Shown here: one piece after another, positions 8,201 to 14,679 of the stretch | How positions within the stretch are numbered: the first letter of the stretch is position 1 | Layout: every line of letters starts with the position of its first letter | From: Bacillota bacterium | GTDB taxonomy: Bacteria > Bacillota > Thermosediminibacteria > Thermosediminibacterales > Thermosediminibacteraceae | Assembly: GCA_003242255.1 (NCBI GenBank) | Contig: QGUT01000013.1 | Coordinates: 1 to 22,475 of the forward strand | Length of the DNA: 22,475 nucleotides | Direction of reading: 5' to 3' | Notes under the pieces: model-generated | Database searches by the model: none | Told to the model about the DNA's origin: nothing | Seen by the model: only the letters and a program-made list of their open reading frames with translations | Program-made: the position numbers and the translations under genes

Positions 8201-8863
8201 AGGCCGAGAAACGGCATAATCATGCTGAGGGCTAAGAACAACGCCCAGGGCCTGGTGGACATGGGAGTTACGGTGGACCCCGAGGAAGCGGCCAAGTTGA
8301 TCGAACAGGGCAAAGTAAAGGGAGCCTTCATCTTCGGCGAGGACCCCGCAGGAATCGATCCCGCCCTGGCCGAAACTTTGAAGAAACTGGAGTTCCTTGC
8401 CGTACAGGACCTGTTCCTAACCGACACCGCCCAGCTGGCCGACGTGGTGCTGCCCCTTGCGGCCTTTTCCGAATCCAGGGGCTCGTACACCAGCTGCGAG
8501 CGCCGGGTGCAGTGGTTCGAGCGGGCAATCCCGTCGCTTCACGACAGGGAAAACTGGCAGGTGTTAAAAGACCTGGCGGAGGCCACCGGGCATAACCTCA
8601 CATTCGGTTCGGCGGAGGATGTCTTCGAGGCTATATCCCGTAAGGTGCCCGAGTACAGGGGCATGAAGGAACGTATGAGAGAATACGGCGCCTTCTGGCC
8701 GGCCGGGACGCCGGTGCTCTACCTCGAGGGGTTCCCCTTCGAGGGCAGAAAGGCGAGGCTGCCGGAGAAAGCCGAAGGACCGGCCTTCAGAAAGCCGAAG
8801 ATGTCGGTGGCCCTGGACAGGGCCTTCCGGGAGAAGATGATAGGAGAAGGCGTGGCGAGGTAA
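5267..8863 (+). CDS. NuoG - GltD/NfnB-like - molybdopterin-oxidoreductase-like fusion flavoprotein
   Basis: This 1198-residue protein is several modules joined. Residues 1-80 are a NuoG-type [2Fe-2S] domain (C36, C47, C50, C64). Residues 96-165 carry H96 and cysteines C100, C104, C108, C114 and CPHPCEDAC, the iron-sulfur region of GltD-type subunits. Residues about 195-510 are a GltD/NfnB-like FAD/NAD(P) module, with GSGPAG at 200-205 and a second dinucleotide fold GGGNTAMD at 330-337. Two [4Fe-4S] motifs follow (C615/618/621/625 and C658/661/664/668). From about 690 it is NuoG/formate-dehydrogenase-like, with C694xxC697x3C701...C729 binding one [4Fe-4S]. The segment expected to hold the Mo/W-ligating Cys or Sec reads VSSFGSTV (812-819), without either, and the C-terminal cofactor-dinucleotide domain appears absent. 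It is probably an electron-transfer hub rather than a formate dehydrogenase. Start ATG 5267 follows GAGGGAGGGG. It is the last gene before a terminator-like hairpin. Confidence 0.88.
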   Translation: MEMISLNINGREVKGYRGQTILEVARQNGIEIPTLCYDERVKIYGSCGLCLVEVQGAPKLLRACATEIGEGMVVYTDSNRVRKARKMALELLLSNHIGDCRPPCRQACPARTDCQGYVGLIANGQYREAVKLIKERLPLPASIGRICPHPCEDACRRNLVEEPIAIAWLKSFVGDMDLASEYPYMPEIKPPTGKSVAVVGSGPAGLSAAYFLAREGHKVVVYEAMEKPGGMLRYGIPQYRLPKEVLDREIELIKKMGVDFVTNCRVGRDVSLEYLRGKYDAVFLAIGAWKSAKLRCPGEELPGVLGGIDFLRAVARGEPVDMGKKVAVVGGGNTAMDACRTAVRLGAEKVYVLYRRTRNEMPANDVEIREAEEEGVEFIYLVAPKEIVERNGRVGAIKLQKMRLGEPDASGRRKPEPIPGEEMVLEVDTVIAAIGQEVNAEGLEGIGLTRKGTIVADEGTFATNVPGVFAGGDAINEGPGIAIEAVADGRNAADVITSYLEGEVVPYREPYLVRRDDLTEEDFADRERIPRVSMPHLEPEERKANFREIVLGYSEEEARKEAMRCLECGCKDYFECRLIKYANEYGVSPERFSGEKKKYDYRDDHPFIVRDPQKCILCGLCVRVCDEVMGVTALGLVQRGFGTVVKPEFELPLKETRCISCGQCVAVCPTGALQERPPVKKPVPLETEQKRTVCSFCGVGCSLKLDTRGDMVLRALPDKESPVDHGHLCAKGRFGFSALSMKERITKPMVRKGGKLEEADYREAVLYAAKKARALTAIYGSESLAVFVSPALTNEEIFTALEFAKGLGTPYVSSFGSTVSGLKDVLGYDASTNSLEEICAADAVLLIGCRLMEDYAVAGLKAREALKRGAKLLSINPEPTYLDEEAFKVLRPENSVEFLKALLKALIEEGLTAGASRAEGFERMKEWLSDVAVPEDVREIARIYGGAKNAVVVFDHERMTKDAERLIASIAVVSGHIGRPRNGIIMLRAKNNAQGLVDMGVTVDPEEAAKLIEQGKVKGAFIFGEDPAGIDPALAETLKKLEFLAVQDLFLTDTAQLADVVLPLAAFSESRGSYTSCERRVQWFERAIPSLHDRENWQVLKDLAEATGHNLTFGSAEDVFEAISRKVPEYRGMKERMREYGAFWPAGTPVLYLEGFPFEGRKARLPEKAEGPAFRKPKMSVALDRAFREKMIGEGVAR

Positions 8864-8871
8864 TAAAAAGG

Positions 8872-8904
8872 GCCTGCATAGCGATATGCAGGCTCTCCTT
8901 TTTA
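8872..8904 (+). terminator. Terminator-like hairpin after the NuoEFG-like operon
   Basis: GCCTGCATA (8872-8880) and TATGCAGGC (8885-8893) form a perfect 9-bp stem with loop GCGA, followed by TCTCCTTTTTA. The U tract is delayed and broken by C residues, so termination may be partial and some read-through into the 8978-11992 genes is possible. Confidence 0.72.
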
Positions 8905-8977
8905 GCAAAGCATAAGAAGGATTTTTTGAGTGGACGTTGAACTATATATTAAATTGACAATAAAGGAGAGACCCTGG

Positions 8978-9934
8978 TTGAAAATAGGAGTGCCAAGAGC
9001 CTTCGCTTACTACGCGTATTATCCCTTTATCATCACGTTCTTCGAAGAGCTGGGCCTGGAAGTGGTGGTTTCCGACCCTACTTCGAAGGAGATCATCGAT
9101 GCAGGGGTCGAGGATGCGGTGGCAGAGGCCTGCGTGCCGCTGAAGCTCTACCACGGCCACGTTAAGAACCTGATGGACAGGGTGGATTACGTGTTTGTAC
9201 CAAGGCTCGTGAGGGTGAACCAAGAGGCCACTTTCTGCCCCAAATTTCTCGGCCTTCCCGATATACTGGTCTGCACCGTGGAAAATTTCGACAACATGCT
9301 GGAAGTGCGGGTCGACATCCGAAACAGCGGGAAAAAGCTCTTCCAGCTTTGCCGGTTGGTGGCCAAAAAGTTTAACCGGGGTTTTTTAAAAACCTGGAAG
9401 GCTTTTAAAAAAGCCGAAGAGAGCTATAGAAAATACAGGGAGGAATTTCTAAAGGGGGCCATTCCTCCCCTCGGGATTGGCGTCCAGGACGATAAGGCCG
9501 ATGTGAGGCTGGGAGTGGTAGGCTACCCCTACCTGCTTTACGACCCGTACGTCAGCCTGGACATCATCAACAAGCTGATAAAAATGGGGGTTTACGTGGT
9601 AACCCCCGAGATGGTCCCGGAAGAGGTGAAGAAAAAATACGCCGGAAAGCTTAAGAAAACCCTTTTCTGGACTTTTAGCAACAGCGTCCTCAGGACGGCT
9701 TTTCATTTTTTGGAGACCGGGATGGTGGACGGCATAATCCACGTGACCGCTTTCGGATGCGGCCCCGATTTCATAGTGGACAAGATCATAGAACTGGAAG
9801 CGAAAGAGAGGAACGTGCCTTTTTTGACGGTGACCTTTGACGAGCACACCGGGCAGGAGGGCGTGAACACCCGGCTCGAAGCCTTCATAGACATGCTGAA
9901 GAGAAAAAAGGCAAAAGAGGCGATTTTGGTATGA
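8978..9934 (+). CDS. DUF2229/COG3580-type 2-hydroxyacyl-CoA dehydratase-related protein
   Basis: The product is 318 residues and opens MKIGVPRAFAYYAYYP, the typical start of the 'CoA activase-associated' DUF2229 family. Cysteines are at 52 (EACVPLK), 87 (TFCPKFLG), 99, 125 and 261 (AFGCGPDF). The C-terminal signature DEHTGQEGVNTRLEAFID (288-305) is also typical. Three of these cysteines (52, 87, 261) align with cysteines of the next gene. Relatives accompany or are fused to HgdC-type ATP-dependent activases; the substrate is unknown. I place the start at TTG 8978, 11 bases after AAAGGAG (8962-8968). The GTG at 8930 would add 16 residues, has no ribosome-binding site, and lies before that site. 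The gene overlaps the next one in ATGA. Family assignment is strong; catalysis is inferred. Confidence 0.85.
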   Translation: MKIGVPRAFAYYAYYPFIITFFEELGLEVVVSDPTSKEIIDAGVEDAVAEACVPLKLYHGHVKNLMDRVDYVFVPRLVRVNQEATFCPKFLGLPDILVCTVENFDNMLEVRVDIRNSGKKLFQLCRLVAKKFNRGFLKTWKAFKKAEESYRKYREEFLKGAIPPLGIGVQDDKADVRLGVVGYPYLLYDPYVSLDIINKLIKMGVYVVTPEMVPEEVKKKYAGKLKKTLFWTFSNSVLRTAFHFLETGMVDGIIHVTAFGCGPDFIVDKIIELEAKERNVPFLTVTFDEHTGQEGVNTRLEAFIDMLKRKKAKEAILV

Positions 9935-11064
9935 GAAGAGTGTCTTACCCTTATCTCGGGAACGCCACCGTGACCTTCAAAAAACTCATGAACGCCCTCG
10001 GCAACGAGGTGGTGCTGCCCCGGCGCCCCACGGAGGAGACCCTGAGCCTCGGCACCAAGTACGCGCCGGAGTTTGCATGCTTGCCCTTCAAAATAGTGCT
10101 GGGAACCTATATAGAAGCCCTGGAGGCCGGGGCCGATACCCTGGTGTCCACTGGAGGAGTCGGCCCGTGCAGGGCGGGGCTTTACACCACACTGCACGAG
10201 AAGATTTTGAAAAGCCTGGGATACGAATTCGAGATGATAACCCTGGAACCCCCGGGCCGGCACCTGAAGGAACTCATCGCCAGCATAAAAAAACTGGTTA
10301 ACCGCAAGCTCAGCTTTTCCGACTACTGCAGGATAGGGCGATTCGTCTGGAAGGAAATTCAACTCCTGGACAAGGTGGAAAAGCTTTCCCACAAGATAAG
10401 GCCCCTGGAAGTGAAAAAGGGCGAGACCACGAAGACCTTCAGGAAGTGCGCGGAGCTCATAGCCCAGGCCCAGACGTACGAGGATCTGCTGGAAATAGAA
10501 AGGGAAGCGGAACTGCTCTACGATAAGATAGATAAGAAGGACTTCGACCCCTTGAAAATAGGCATCGTCGGCGAGATCTACGTGGTAATAGAGCCGGCGG
10601 CCAACCTGGAAATAGAGGAGATGCTGGGAGACCTGGGAGTGTACGTGGAGCGGTCCATGTTTCTGGCCTCCTACACGTTTTACAACGCCATCATGGACCT
10701 CTTTAGAATGCCGGGGGAGCGCGACGTAAAGAAGATCGCCTCTCCGTACTTCAAGGAGATGTGCGGAGGGCACGGCCGGGAATCGGTGGGGAACGCCATC
10801 CTCTACGCCAAGAGGGGTTTTGATGGAGTGATACAGCTTTCGCCCTTTACCTGCATCCCCGAAATCGTGGCAAAGAGTATACTGCCGAAAGTATGTGCTG
10901 AGCACGACATAGGGTTTTTATCCATAACGCTGGACGAGCAGACGGGGAAGGAAGGCCTCCGGACCCGGATCGAGGCTTTCGTGGACCTGCTGGCGGCTAA
11001 GAAAAAATACAAAGCAATGCACAAAAAAGGAGATGTAACTTATGGCACATTACTTGGGCATTGA
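9931..11064 (+). CDS. COG3581-type 2-hydroxyacyl-CoA dehydratase-related protein, paralogue of preceding gene
   Basis: This 377-residue cytoplasmic protein starts in the ATGA overlap with its upstream neighbour and reads 23 bases into the activase gene, so translational coupling of all three is likely. Cysteines C50 (FACLPFK), C80 (GVGPCRAG) and C308 (FTCIPE) sit where the preceding protein has C52, C87 and C261; others are at 133, 173, 278 and 322. The EMCGGHGRES segment (277-285) and the C-terminal DEQTGKEGLRTRIEAFVD signature are family hallmarks. The middle insert (about 110-205) is helical and has no counterpart of the same length in the neighbour. It probably forms a heterodimer with the preceding protein, comparable to dehydratase A/B subunits, and would hold one or more Fe-S clusters (inference). 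Confidence 0.85.
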   Translation: MRRVSYPYLGNATVTFKKLMNALGNEVVLPRRPTEETLSLGTKYAPEFACLPFKIVLGTYIEALEAGADTLVSTGGVGPCRAGLYTTLHEKILKSLGYEFEMITLEPPGRHLKELIASIKKLVNRKLSFSDYCRIGRFVWKEIQLLDKVEKLSHKIRPLEVKKGETTKTFRKCAELIAQAQTYEDLLEIEREAELLYDKIDKKDFDPLKIGIVGEIYVVIEPAANLEIEEMLGDLGVYVERSMFLASYTFYNAIMDLFRMPGERDVKKIASPYFKEMCGGHGRESVGNAILYAKRGFDGVIQLSPFTCIPEIVAKSILPKVCAEHDIGFLSITLDEQTGKEGLRTRIEAFVDLLAAKKKYKAMHKKGDVTYGTLLGH

Positions 11065-11992
11065 CGTGGGATCAGTCAGCACCAACCTGGTAATTCTGGA
11101 TGAACAGGGGGAGCTGGAGGAAGCCATATATATACGCACCCAGGGCCAGCCCATAAAGGCCATTCAGGAAGGCTTGAAGCTGCTGTCCCAAAACGGCAAA
11201 AAATGGGATATAAAGGGAGTCGGGACCACGGGGAGCGGAAGGCAGCTGGCGGCGGTGATTGCCGGAGCCGATGTGGTCAAAAACGAAATCACCGCCCACG
11301 CGGTGGCGGCCATGAAGGAGGTTCCGGACGTGCGCACGGTGCTGGAGATAGGCGGGCAGGACTCGAAGATCATCATCCTGCGGGACGGAATCGTCACCGA
11401 CTTTGCCATGAACACCGTCTGCGCCGCCGGGACCGGTTCCTTCCTGGACCAGCAGGCCCACCGGCTGGGGATACCCATCGAGGAATTCGGCTACTACGCC
11501 CTAAGGTCCAAGAATCCCGTGCGCATCGCGGGAAGGTGCGCCGTCTTTGCCGAATCGGACATGATCCACAAGCAGCAGCTGGGCTACAAGGTGGAGGACA
11601 TAATAAGGGGTCTATGCCAGGCCCTGGTGCGGAATTACCTCAACAACGTGGGCAAGGGCAAGGAGATCCTGCCGCGGGTGGTCTTTCAGGGAGGAGTGGC
11701 GGCCAACGTGGGGATGAAGGCCGCTTTCGAGGAAGCCCTCGGAACGGAAGTGTACGTTCCCAAGCACCATAAAGTCATGGGAGCCATAGGTGCCGCCTTG
11801 CTGGCCAAGGAAGCCAATGTGGAAAAAACCAAATTCCGGGGCTTTGACGCCAGCGAGATAGAGTTTACCGCCGACAGCTTCGAGTGCAAGGGCTGCTCGA
11901 ACCACTGCGAGGTGGTGAACATCCGGATGGAAGGAAAGGTGATAGCCCGATGGGGCGACCGGTGCAATCGGTGGAAGGTCATCGGCGATTGA
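11042..11992 (+). CDS. HgdC/BcrA-family ATP-dependent activase with extra C-terminal cysteine motif
   Basis: This 316-residue ASKHA-fold protein resembles the archerase that activates 2-hydroxyglutaryl-CoA dehydratase, using ATP hydrolysis to push one electron into a partner Fe-S enzyme. It shows the phosphate loop GIDVGSVSTN (6-15), GGQDSK (104-109), and C127 (NTVCAAGTGSF) with C166 (GRCAVFAESD), which would bind the [4Fe-4S] cluster shared across the homodimer. GAIGAALLA lies at 247-255. A C-terminal extension carries C282, C285, C289 and C308 (CKGCSNHC and GDRC), absent from minimal HgdC but like the linker in large fused activase/DUF2229 proteins. The start is ATG 11042 after AAGGAG (11027-11032). 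Its end overlaps the convergent phosphatase gene by 14 bases. It likely activates the two upstream paralogues. Confidence 0.92.
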   Translation: MAHYLGIDVGSVSTNLVILDEQGELEEAIYIRTQGQPIKAIQEGLKLLSQNGKKWDIKGVGTTGSGRQLAAVIAGADVVKNEITAHAVAAMKEVPDVRTVLEIGGQDSKIIILRDGIVTDFAMNTVCAAGTGSFLDQQAHRLGIPIEEFGYYALRSKNPVRIAGRCAVFAESDMIHKQQLGYKVEDIIRGLCQALVRNYLNNVGKGKEILPRVVFQGGVAANVGMKAAFEEALGTEVYVPKHHKVMGAIGAALLAKEANVEKTKFRGFDASEIEFTADSFECKGCSNHCEVVNIRMEGKVIARWGDRCNRWKVIGD

Positions 11993-12617
11993 GCCATTTC
12001 AATATATCAGAAAAATCATCGAAGGCCATGGCAGGGATTCCCTCCCGGCAAAGGTGGGAAAGGAGCACGCCTTTGGCGAATATTACGTCCGCCTTTTTGG
12101 CGGCGCAGAGGTCGGAATACCCGTCTCCTATGTAGACCGCCAGGGCGCCTTCGGGCTTTAGCTTTTCCATCAGTTCGGCTTTGCATGTGCCGCACCGGGG
12201 GCATTCTCTGGACGAATGGGTGCACTCGATGTCGAATTTCCTCCCTTTGATTATTAGCCTGTTCGCGAAGTAGGGTATATCCTTTATGCCGTATTTATCG
12301 AATACGGTTTCGATGTTGTAATCGTAGCCGTCGCTTAAAACGTAAATTTCGTGGCCCTTTTGGCGACAAAATTGGACGAAGGGGATGAAATGGCTGTCGA
12401 TCGTTACGTGATCCGTCAGCAGTTTCTTCAGTTCCTCTTCCCCCGCGTCGAAGAGTTTCAAGGTTTCCCGGGCGCACTCTTCGGTGGTAAGTTCCCCTTT
12501 TTGCCATTGGAGTTCCAATTCCTGCCAGTTGCCGCGGGCGAAAGCCTCGGCCATGGCCATGCACGTGTCCTGTTCGGTTATGGTTCCGTCGAAGTCGGTA
12601 AAAAATACCAGATGCAA
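11979..12617 (-). CDS. MtnX-like HAD-IB phosphatase
   Basis: This is a 212-residue HAD-superfamily phosphatase. Motif I is DFDGT with D8 and D10 as nucleophile and acid/base, motif II is the serine in VLSDG (S95), and motif IV is GDGYSD (164-169). A four-cysteine insert C132, C139, C142, C145 precedes the motif III lysine and resembles the insert of MtnX, which dephosphorylates 2-hydroxy-3-keto-5-methylthiopentenyl 1-phosphate in methionine salvage. No other salvage genes are near, so the substrate is uncertain; phosphoserine-phosphatase-like activity is an alternative. The start is TTG 12615-12617, 9 bases after AAGGTG (12627-12632). An extended -10 (TGtTATAAT, -10 at 12636-12641) lies close upstream. 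The gene converges on the activase with a 14-base overlap. Confidence 0.85.
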   Translation of the reverse strand: MHLVFFTDFDGTITEQDTCMAMAEAFARGNWQELELQWQKGELTTEECARETLKLFDAGEEELKKLLTDHVTIDSHFIPFVQFCRQKGHEIYVLSDGYDYNIETVFDKYGIKDIPYFANRLIIKGRKFDIECTHSSRECPRCGTCKAELMEKLKPEGALAVYIGDGYSDLCAAKKADVIFAKGVLLSHLCREGIPAMAFDDFSDILKWLNRR

Positions 12618-12664
12618 TTTTGATCACCTTGAAAAATTATAACATAGGATCAATTATAAAAAAA

Positions 12665-12727
12665 GCCTGCAGGTGACTAACTATCGATACCCATTGGGAT
12701 ACGGTACCTCGCCAGCCACCTGCAGGC
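12665..12727. terminator. Bidirectional terminator-like inverted repeat between divergent genes
   Basis: GCCTGCAGGTG (12665-12675) and CACCTGCAGGC (12717-12727) form a perfect 11-bp stem that can extend two more pairs past one mismatch, around a loop of about 40 bases. On the minus strand seven T follow directly (12658-12664); on the plus strand ATTTTTATTTTTT follows (12728-12740). Oddly, it lies between divergent genes, so in each direction it precedes a gene. It may be an attenuator or an insulator. Confidence 0.55.
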
Positions 12728-12834
12728 ATTTTTATTTTTTCCCGAAAAGACTCCCGTATGCTTTATATTATTTGGAAAGGTTGGAAGGGATAACATGCCC
12801 TTTGCCGTGGAACATTAAGACGGGAGGTGAAAGA

Positions 12835-13653
12835 ATGCGGGCTTTGTGGCGGGGCTCGATCAGTTTCGGCCTCGTGAACGTGCCGGTGAAGATGTACGCG
12901 GCGACGGAGAAGAAAAGCCTGAGCTTCAGGCAGATCCATAAGGCTTGCGGCACGCCGATCAGGTACGAAAAGGTATGCCCTTTTTGCAACCGCAAAGTCG
13001 AGGACGACGAGATCGGGCGGGGTTACGAGTACGAAAAGGGTAAATTCGTGTTACTGGATGAAAAGGACTTCGAATCTATCCCGGACGAGGCCACCCGAAC
13101 CATAGACATAGTGGACTTCGTGGACCTAGTCGAAATAGATCCGGTGTACTTCGACCGCTCCTATTTTCTAGGGCCCGAAGAAACGGGGCAGAAGGCATAC
13201 CTCCTGCTCTACGAAGCCTTGAAGAAGACGGGCAAAATCGCTATAGCCAAGGTGATGATCAGGTCCAAGCAGCACCTGGCCTGCATAAGGCCCTATGGCG
13301 AAAAGCGCCTGGTGATGGAGACCATGTTTTACCCCGACGAAGTGCGGGATGCCGGCGAGATACCGGTGTCCGACGCCGTAAAGCTTCACGAAAACGAAGT
13401 AAAGATGGCCGAGCAGCTCATAAACTCCCTTTCGGCTGAGTTTAAGCCCGAAAAGTACACCGACGAGTACAGGAAGGCCATGCTGGACATCATCCGGGCC
13501 AAGGTCGAGGGAGGAGAAGAGGTGAAAGTGCCCGCCGGCAGGGAGGAGAAGGTGGTGGACCTTATGGAGGCCTTGAAGGCCAGCCTCGCCATGGTGGAAA
13601 AGGACAAGAAGAAAGGGCCGGGGGCCAAGAGGAAGAAAGCTGCCTCTTCATAG
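12835..13653 (+). CDS. ku: Bacterial Ku, NHEJ DNA-end-binding protein
   Basis: This 272-residue homodimeric ring protein binds double-strand DNA ends and recruits LigD. It opens MRALWRGSISFGLVNVPVKM, the hallmark of bacterial Ku. A cysteine cluster KACGTP...CPFC lies near 40-60, followed by GYEYEKGKFV, 'I-D-I-V-D-F-V', 'Y-F-L-G-P' and the 'M-I-R-S-K-Q-H-L-A-C-I-R-P' core strand. The C-terminus is a lysine-rich tail (KDKKKGPGAKRKKA) of the DNA-binding type. I choose ATG 12835, 5 bases after GGGAGGTG (12822-12829). The frame is open back to 12673, but that part has no site and lies partly in the hairpin. It overlaps the convergent ligase gene by 6 bases. Its length is normal for the family. Confidence 0.95.
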   Translation: MRALWRGSISFGLVNVPVKMYAATEKKSLSFRQIHKACGTPIRYEKVCPFCNRKVEDDEIGRGYEYEKGKFVLLDEKDFESIPDEATRTIDIVDFVDLVEIDPVYFDRSYFLGPEETGQKAYLLLYEALKKTGKIAIAKVMIRSKQHLACIRPYGEKRLVMETMFYPDEVRDAGEIPVSDAVKLHENEVKMAEQLINSLSAEFKPEKYTDEYRKAMLDIIRAKVEGGEEVKVPAGREEKVVDLMEALKASLAMVEKDKKKGPGAKRKKAASS

Positions 13654-14574
13654 AATGCCGGGAATATCTTTCAGGACCGGGTGCCTCAGGAATCCCTCCT
13701 CGGTGTACTCCAGAAATTCCACCTCGACCGAGATTTCAGGCAAAACCCATACGGGTTTTTCCTTTTTCGAAAGGGGCGGAAGCTGCAAAAAAGGGCACTT
13801 TTCGGCGGCGAGCCTGGAGAGGGCCTCGTAGAGGAGGCGGCTTTTTTCCTCGCTAAGGCCGCTGGAGACCCGGCCGATGTAAAGCAGGAGGCCGCCGGCT
13901 GGAAGGCCCAGCAGGAGGGACTTCACTTTCTTTCCTTCGCTCAAGAATCCCCCAATTAAGGAAGTTATCGTGCGGCGGTTTTTGATCTTAAGCCATTTTC
14001 TGCTCTTTTTCCCTATTTCGTAAGGGCTTTCGAGTTTTTTAGCCACCACGCCTTCGAGGCCCTTTTCTTTTACAGCTTCAAAGAGGGAGGTGCCCATTCC
14101 GGGAAAAGTATCGGTCACCACCACCGGATCGCGGGATGGGAGGCTTTCCTTTAAAATGCGGTCCCGCCCGGAGAAGGGAAGGTCGGTAAGACTTTTTCCG
14201 TCCAGGTAAAGTATGTCAAAGACCACGTAGGTGACCGGTATTCTGGCTGAGAGGTACTTTACAGTGGCCTCTTCCGATGCCCTGTCCCGCCGCATGAGGC
14301 TGTGGAAGTCGGGCCTTCCGCCTGCAAGGGCGATCATCTCGCCGTCCAGCACCGCCGATTTTCCCGAAAGCGTTCGGGAAAGGGTCTCCACCACTTCGGG
14401 GTACTGGATCGTCCGCCGCTTCATCTTTCGGTTGAAAAGTTCCACCGTGCCGTCCACGTGGGCCAGGATTCGGGTGCCGTCCCATTTCACCTGAAAGCCG
14501 AAACTCTCGTCGTCGAAGGCCTCGGGATGGGGCACGGGTTCCATCGGTATGAAAAGGGTACCGGGTTTGATCAT
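13648..14574 (-). CDS. ligD: Stand-alone LigD-type ATP-dependent DNA ligase
   Basis: This 308-residue enzyme seals breaks in NHEJ by ATP-dependent adenylation. The nucleophile motif KWDGTR has K30 as the AMP-accepting lysine. DGEMIAL is motif III-like, followed by 'Y-V-V-F-D-I-L-Y-L-D-G', then EGVVAKK (motif IV) and RKWLKIKN (motif V). After about residue 200 comes an OB-fold ending in the 'V-x-V-E-F-L-E-Y-T-x-E-G-x-L-R-H-P' motif near the C-terminus. This matches the ligase domain of LigD without its polymerase or nuclease domains. The start is ATG 14572-14574, 5 bases after AGGTGG (14580-14585); the upstream in-frame GTG overlaps that site. It is convergent with ku, overlapping 6 bases, and divergent from the polymerase gene. 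Confidence 0.93.
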   Translation of the reverse strand: MIKPGTLFIPMEPVPHPEAFDDESFGFQVKWDGTRILAHVDGTVELFNRKMKRRTIQYPEVVETLSRTLSGKSAVLDGEMIALAGGRPDFHSLMRRDRASEEATVKYLSARIPVTYVVFDILYLDGKSLTDLPFSGRDRILKESLPSRDPVVVTDTFPGMGTSLFEAVKEKGLEGVVAKKLESPYEIGKKSRKWLKIKNRRTITSLIGGFLSEGKKVKSLLLGLPAGGLLLYIGRVSSGLSEEKSRLLYEALSRLAAEKCPFLQLPPLSKKEKPVWVLPEISVEVEFLEYTEEGFLRHPVLKDIPGIL

Positions 14575-14627
14575 AACAACCACCTAAAAAAATTATTGCT
14601 TTTTTGGAAAATATTTAAACCCTGATG

Positions 14628-14658
14628 TTGAAAAGGCTCCAAAAAACAATAATATAAA
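14628..14658 (+). promoter_or_regulatory. Probable promoter of the LigD-type polymerase gene
   Basis: TTGAAA (14628-14633) is followed by an AT-rich region with TAATAT at 14650-14655 (spacing 16) or TATAAA at 14653-14658 (spacing 19). It lies in the 105-base gap between the divergent ligase and polymerase genes, about 20-30 bases before the ribosome-binding site AAGGTGA (14670-14676). Confidence 0.45.
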
Positions 14659-14679
14659 AATAAAGGGGCAAGGTGAAAA

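Noticed and set aside
5267..8863. Call as a catalytic formate dehydrogenase, possibly a selenoprotein
   Set aside because: There is no Cys at the ligand position and no in-frame TGA. The pterin-dinucleotide C-terminal domain is not visible, and no fdh accessory genes or SECIS-like context are present.
9703..10905. 400-residue open frame on the minus strand over the DUF2229-type genes
   Set aside because: It is a shadow of two well-supported coupled genes and has no motif or start signal of its own.
12673..12834. Extended N-terminus for Ku from the long open frame
   Set aside because: Bacterial Ku begins at the M-R-A-x-W-x-G-x-I motif at 12835, which has a strong ribosome-binding site. The upstream part runs through the intergenic hairpin and T-rich region.
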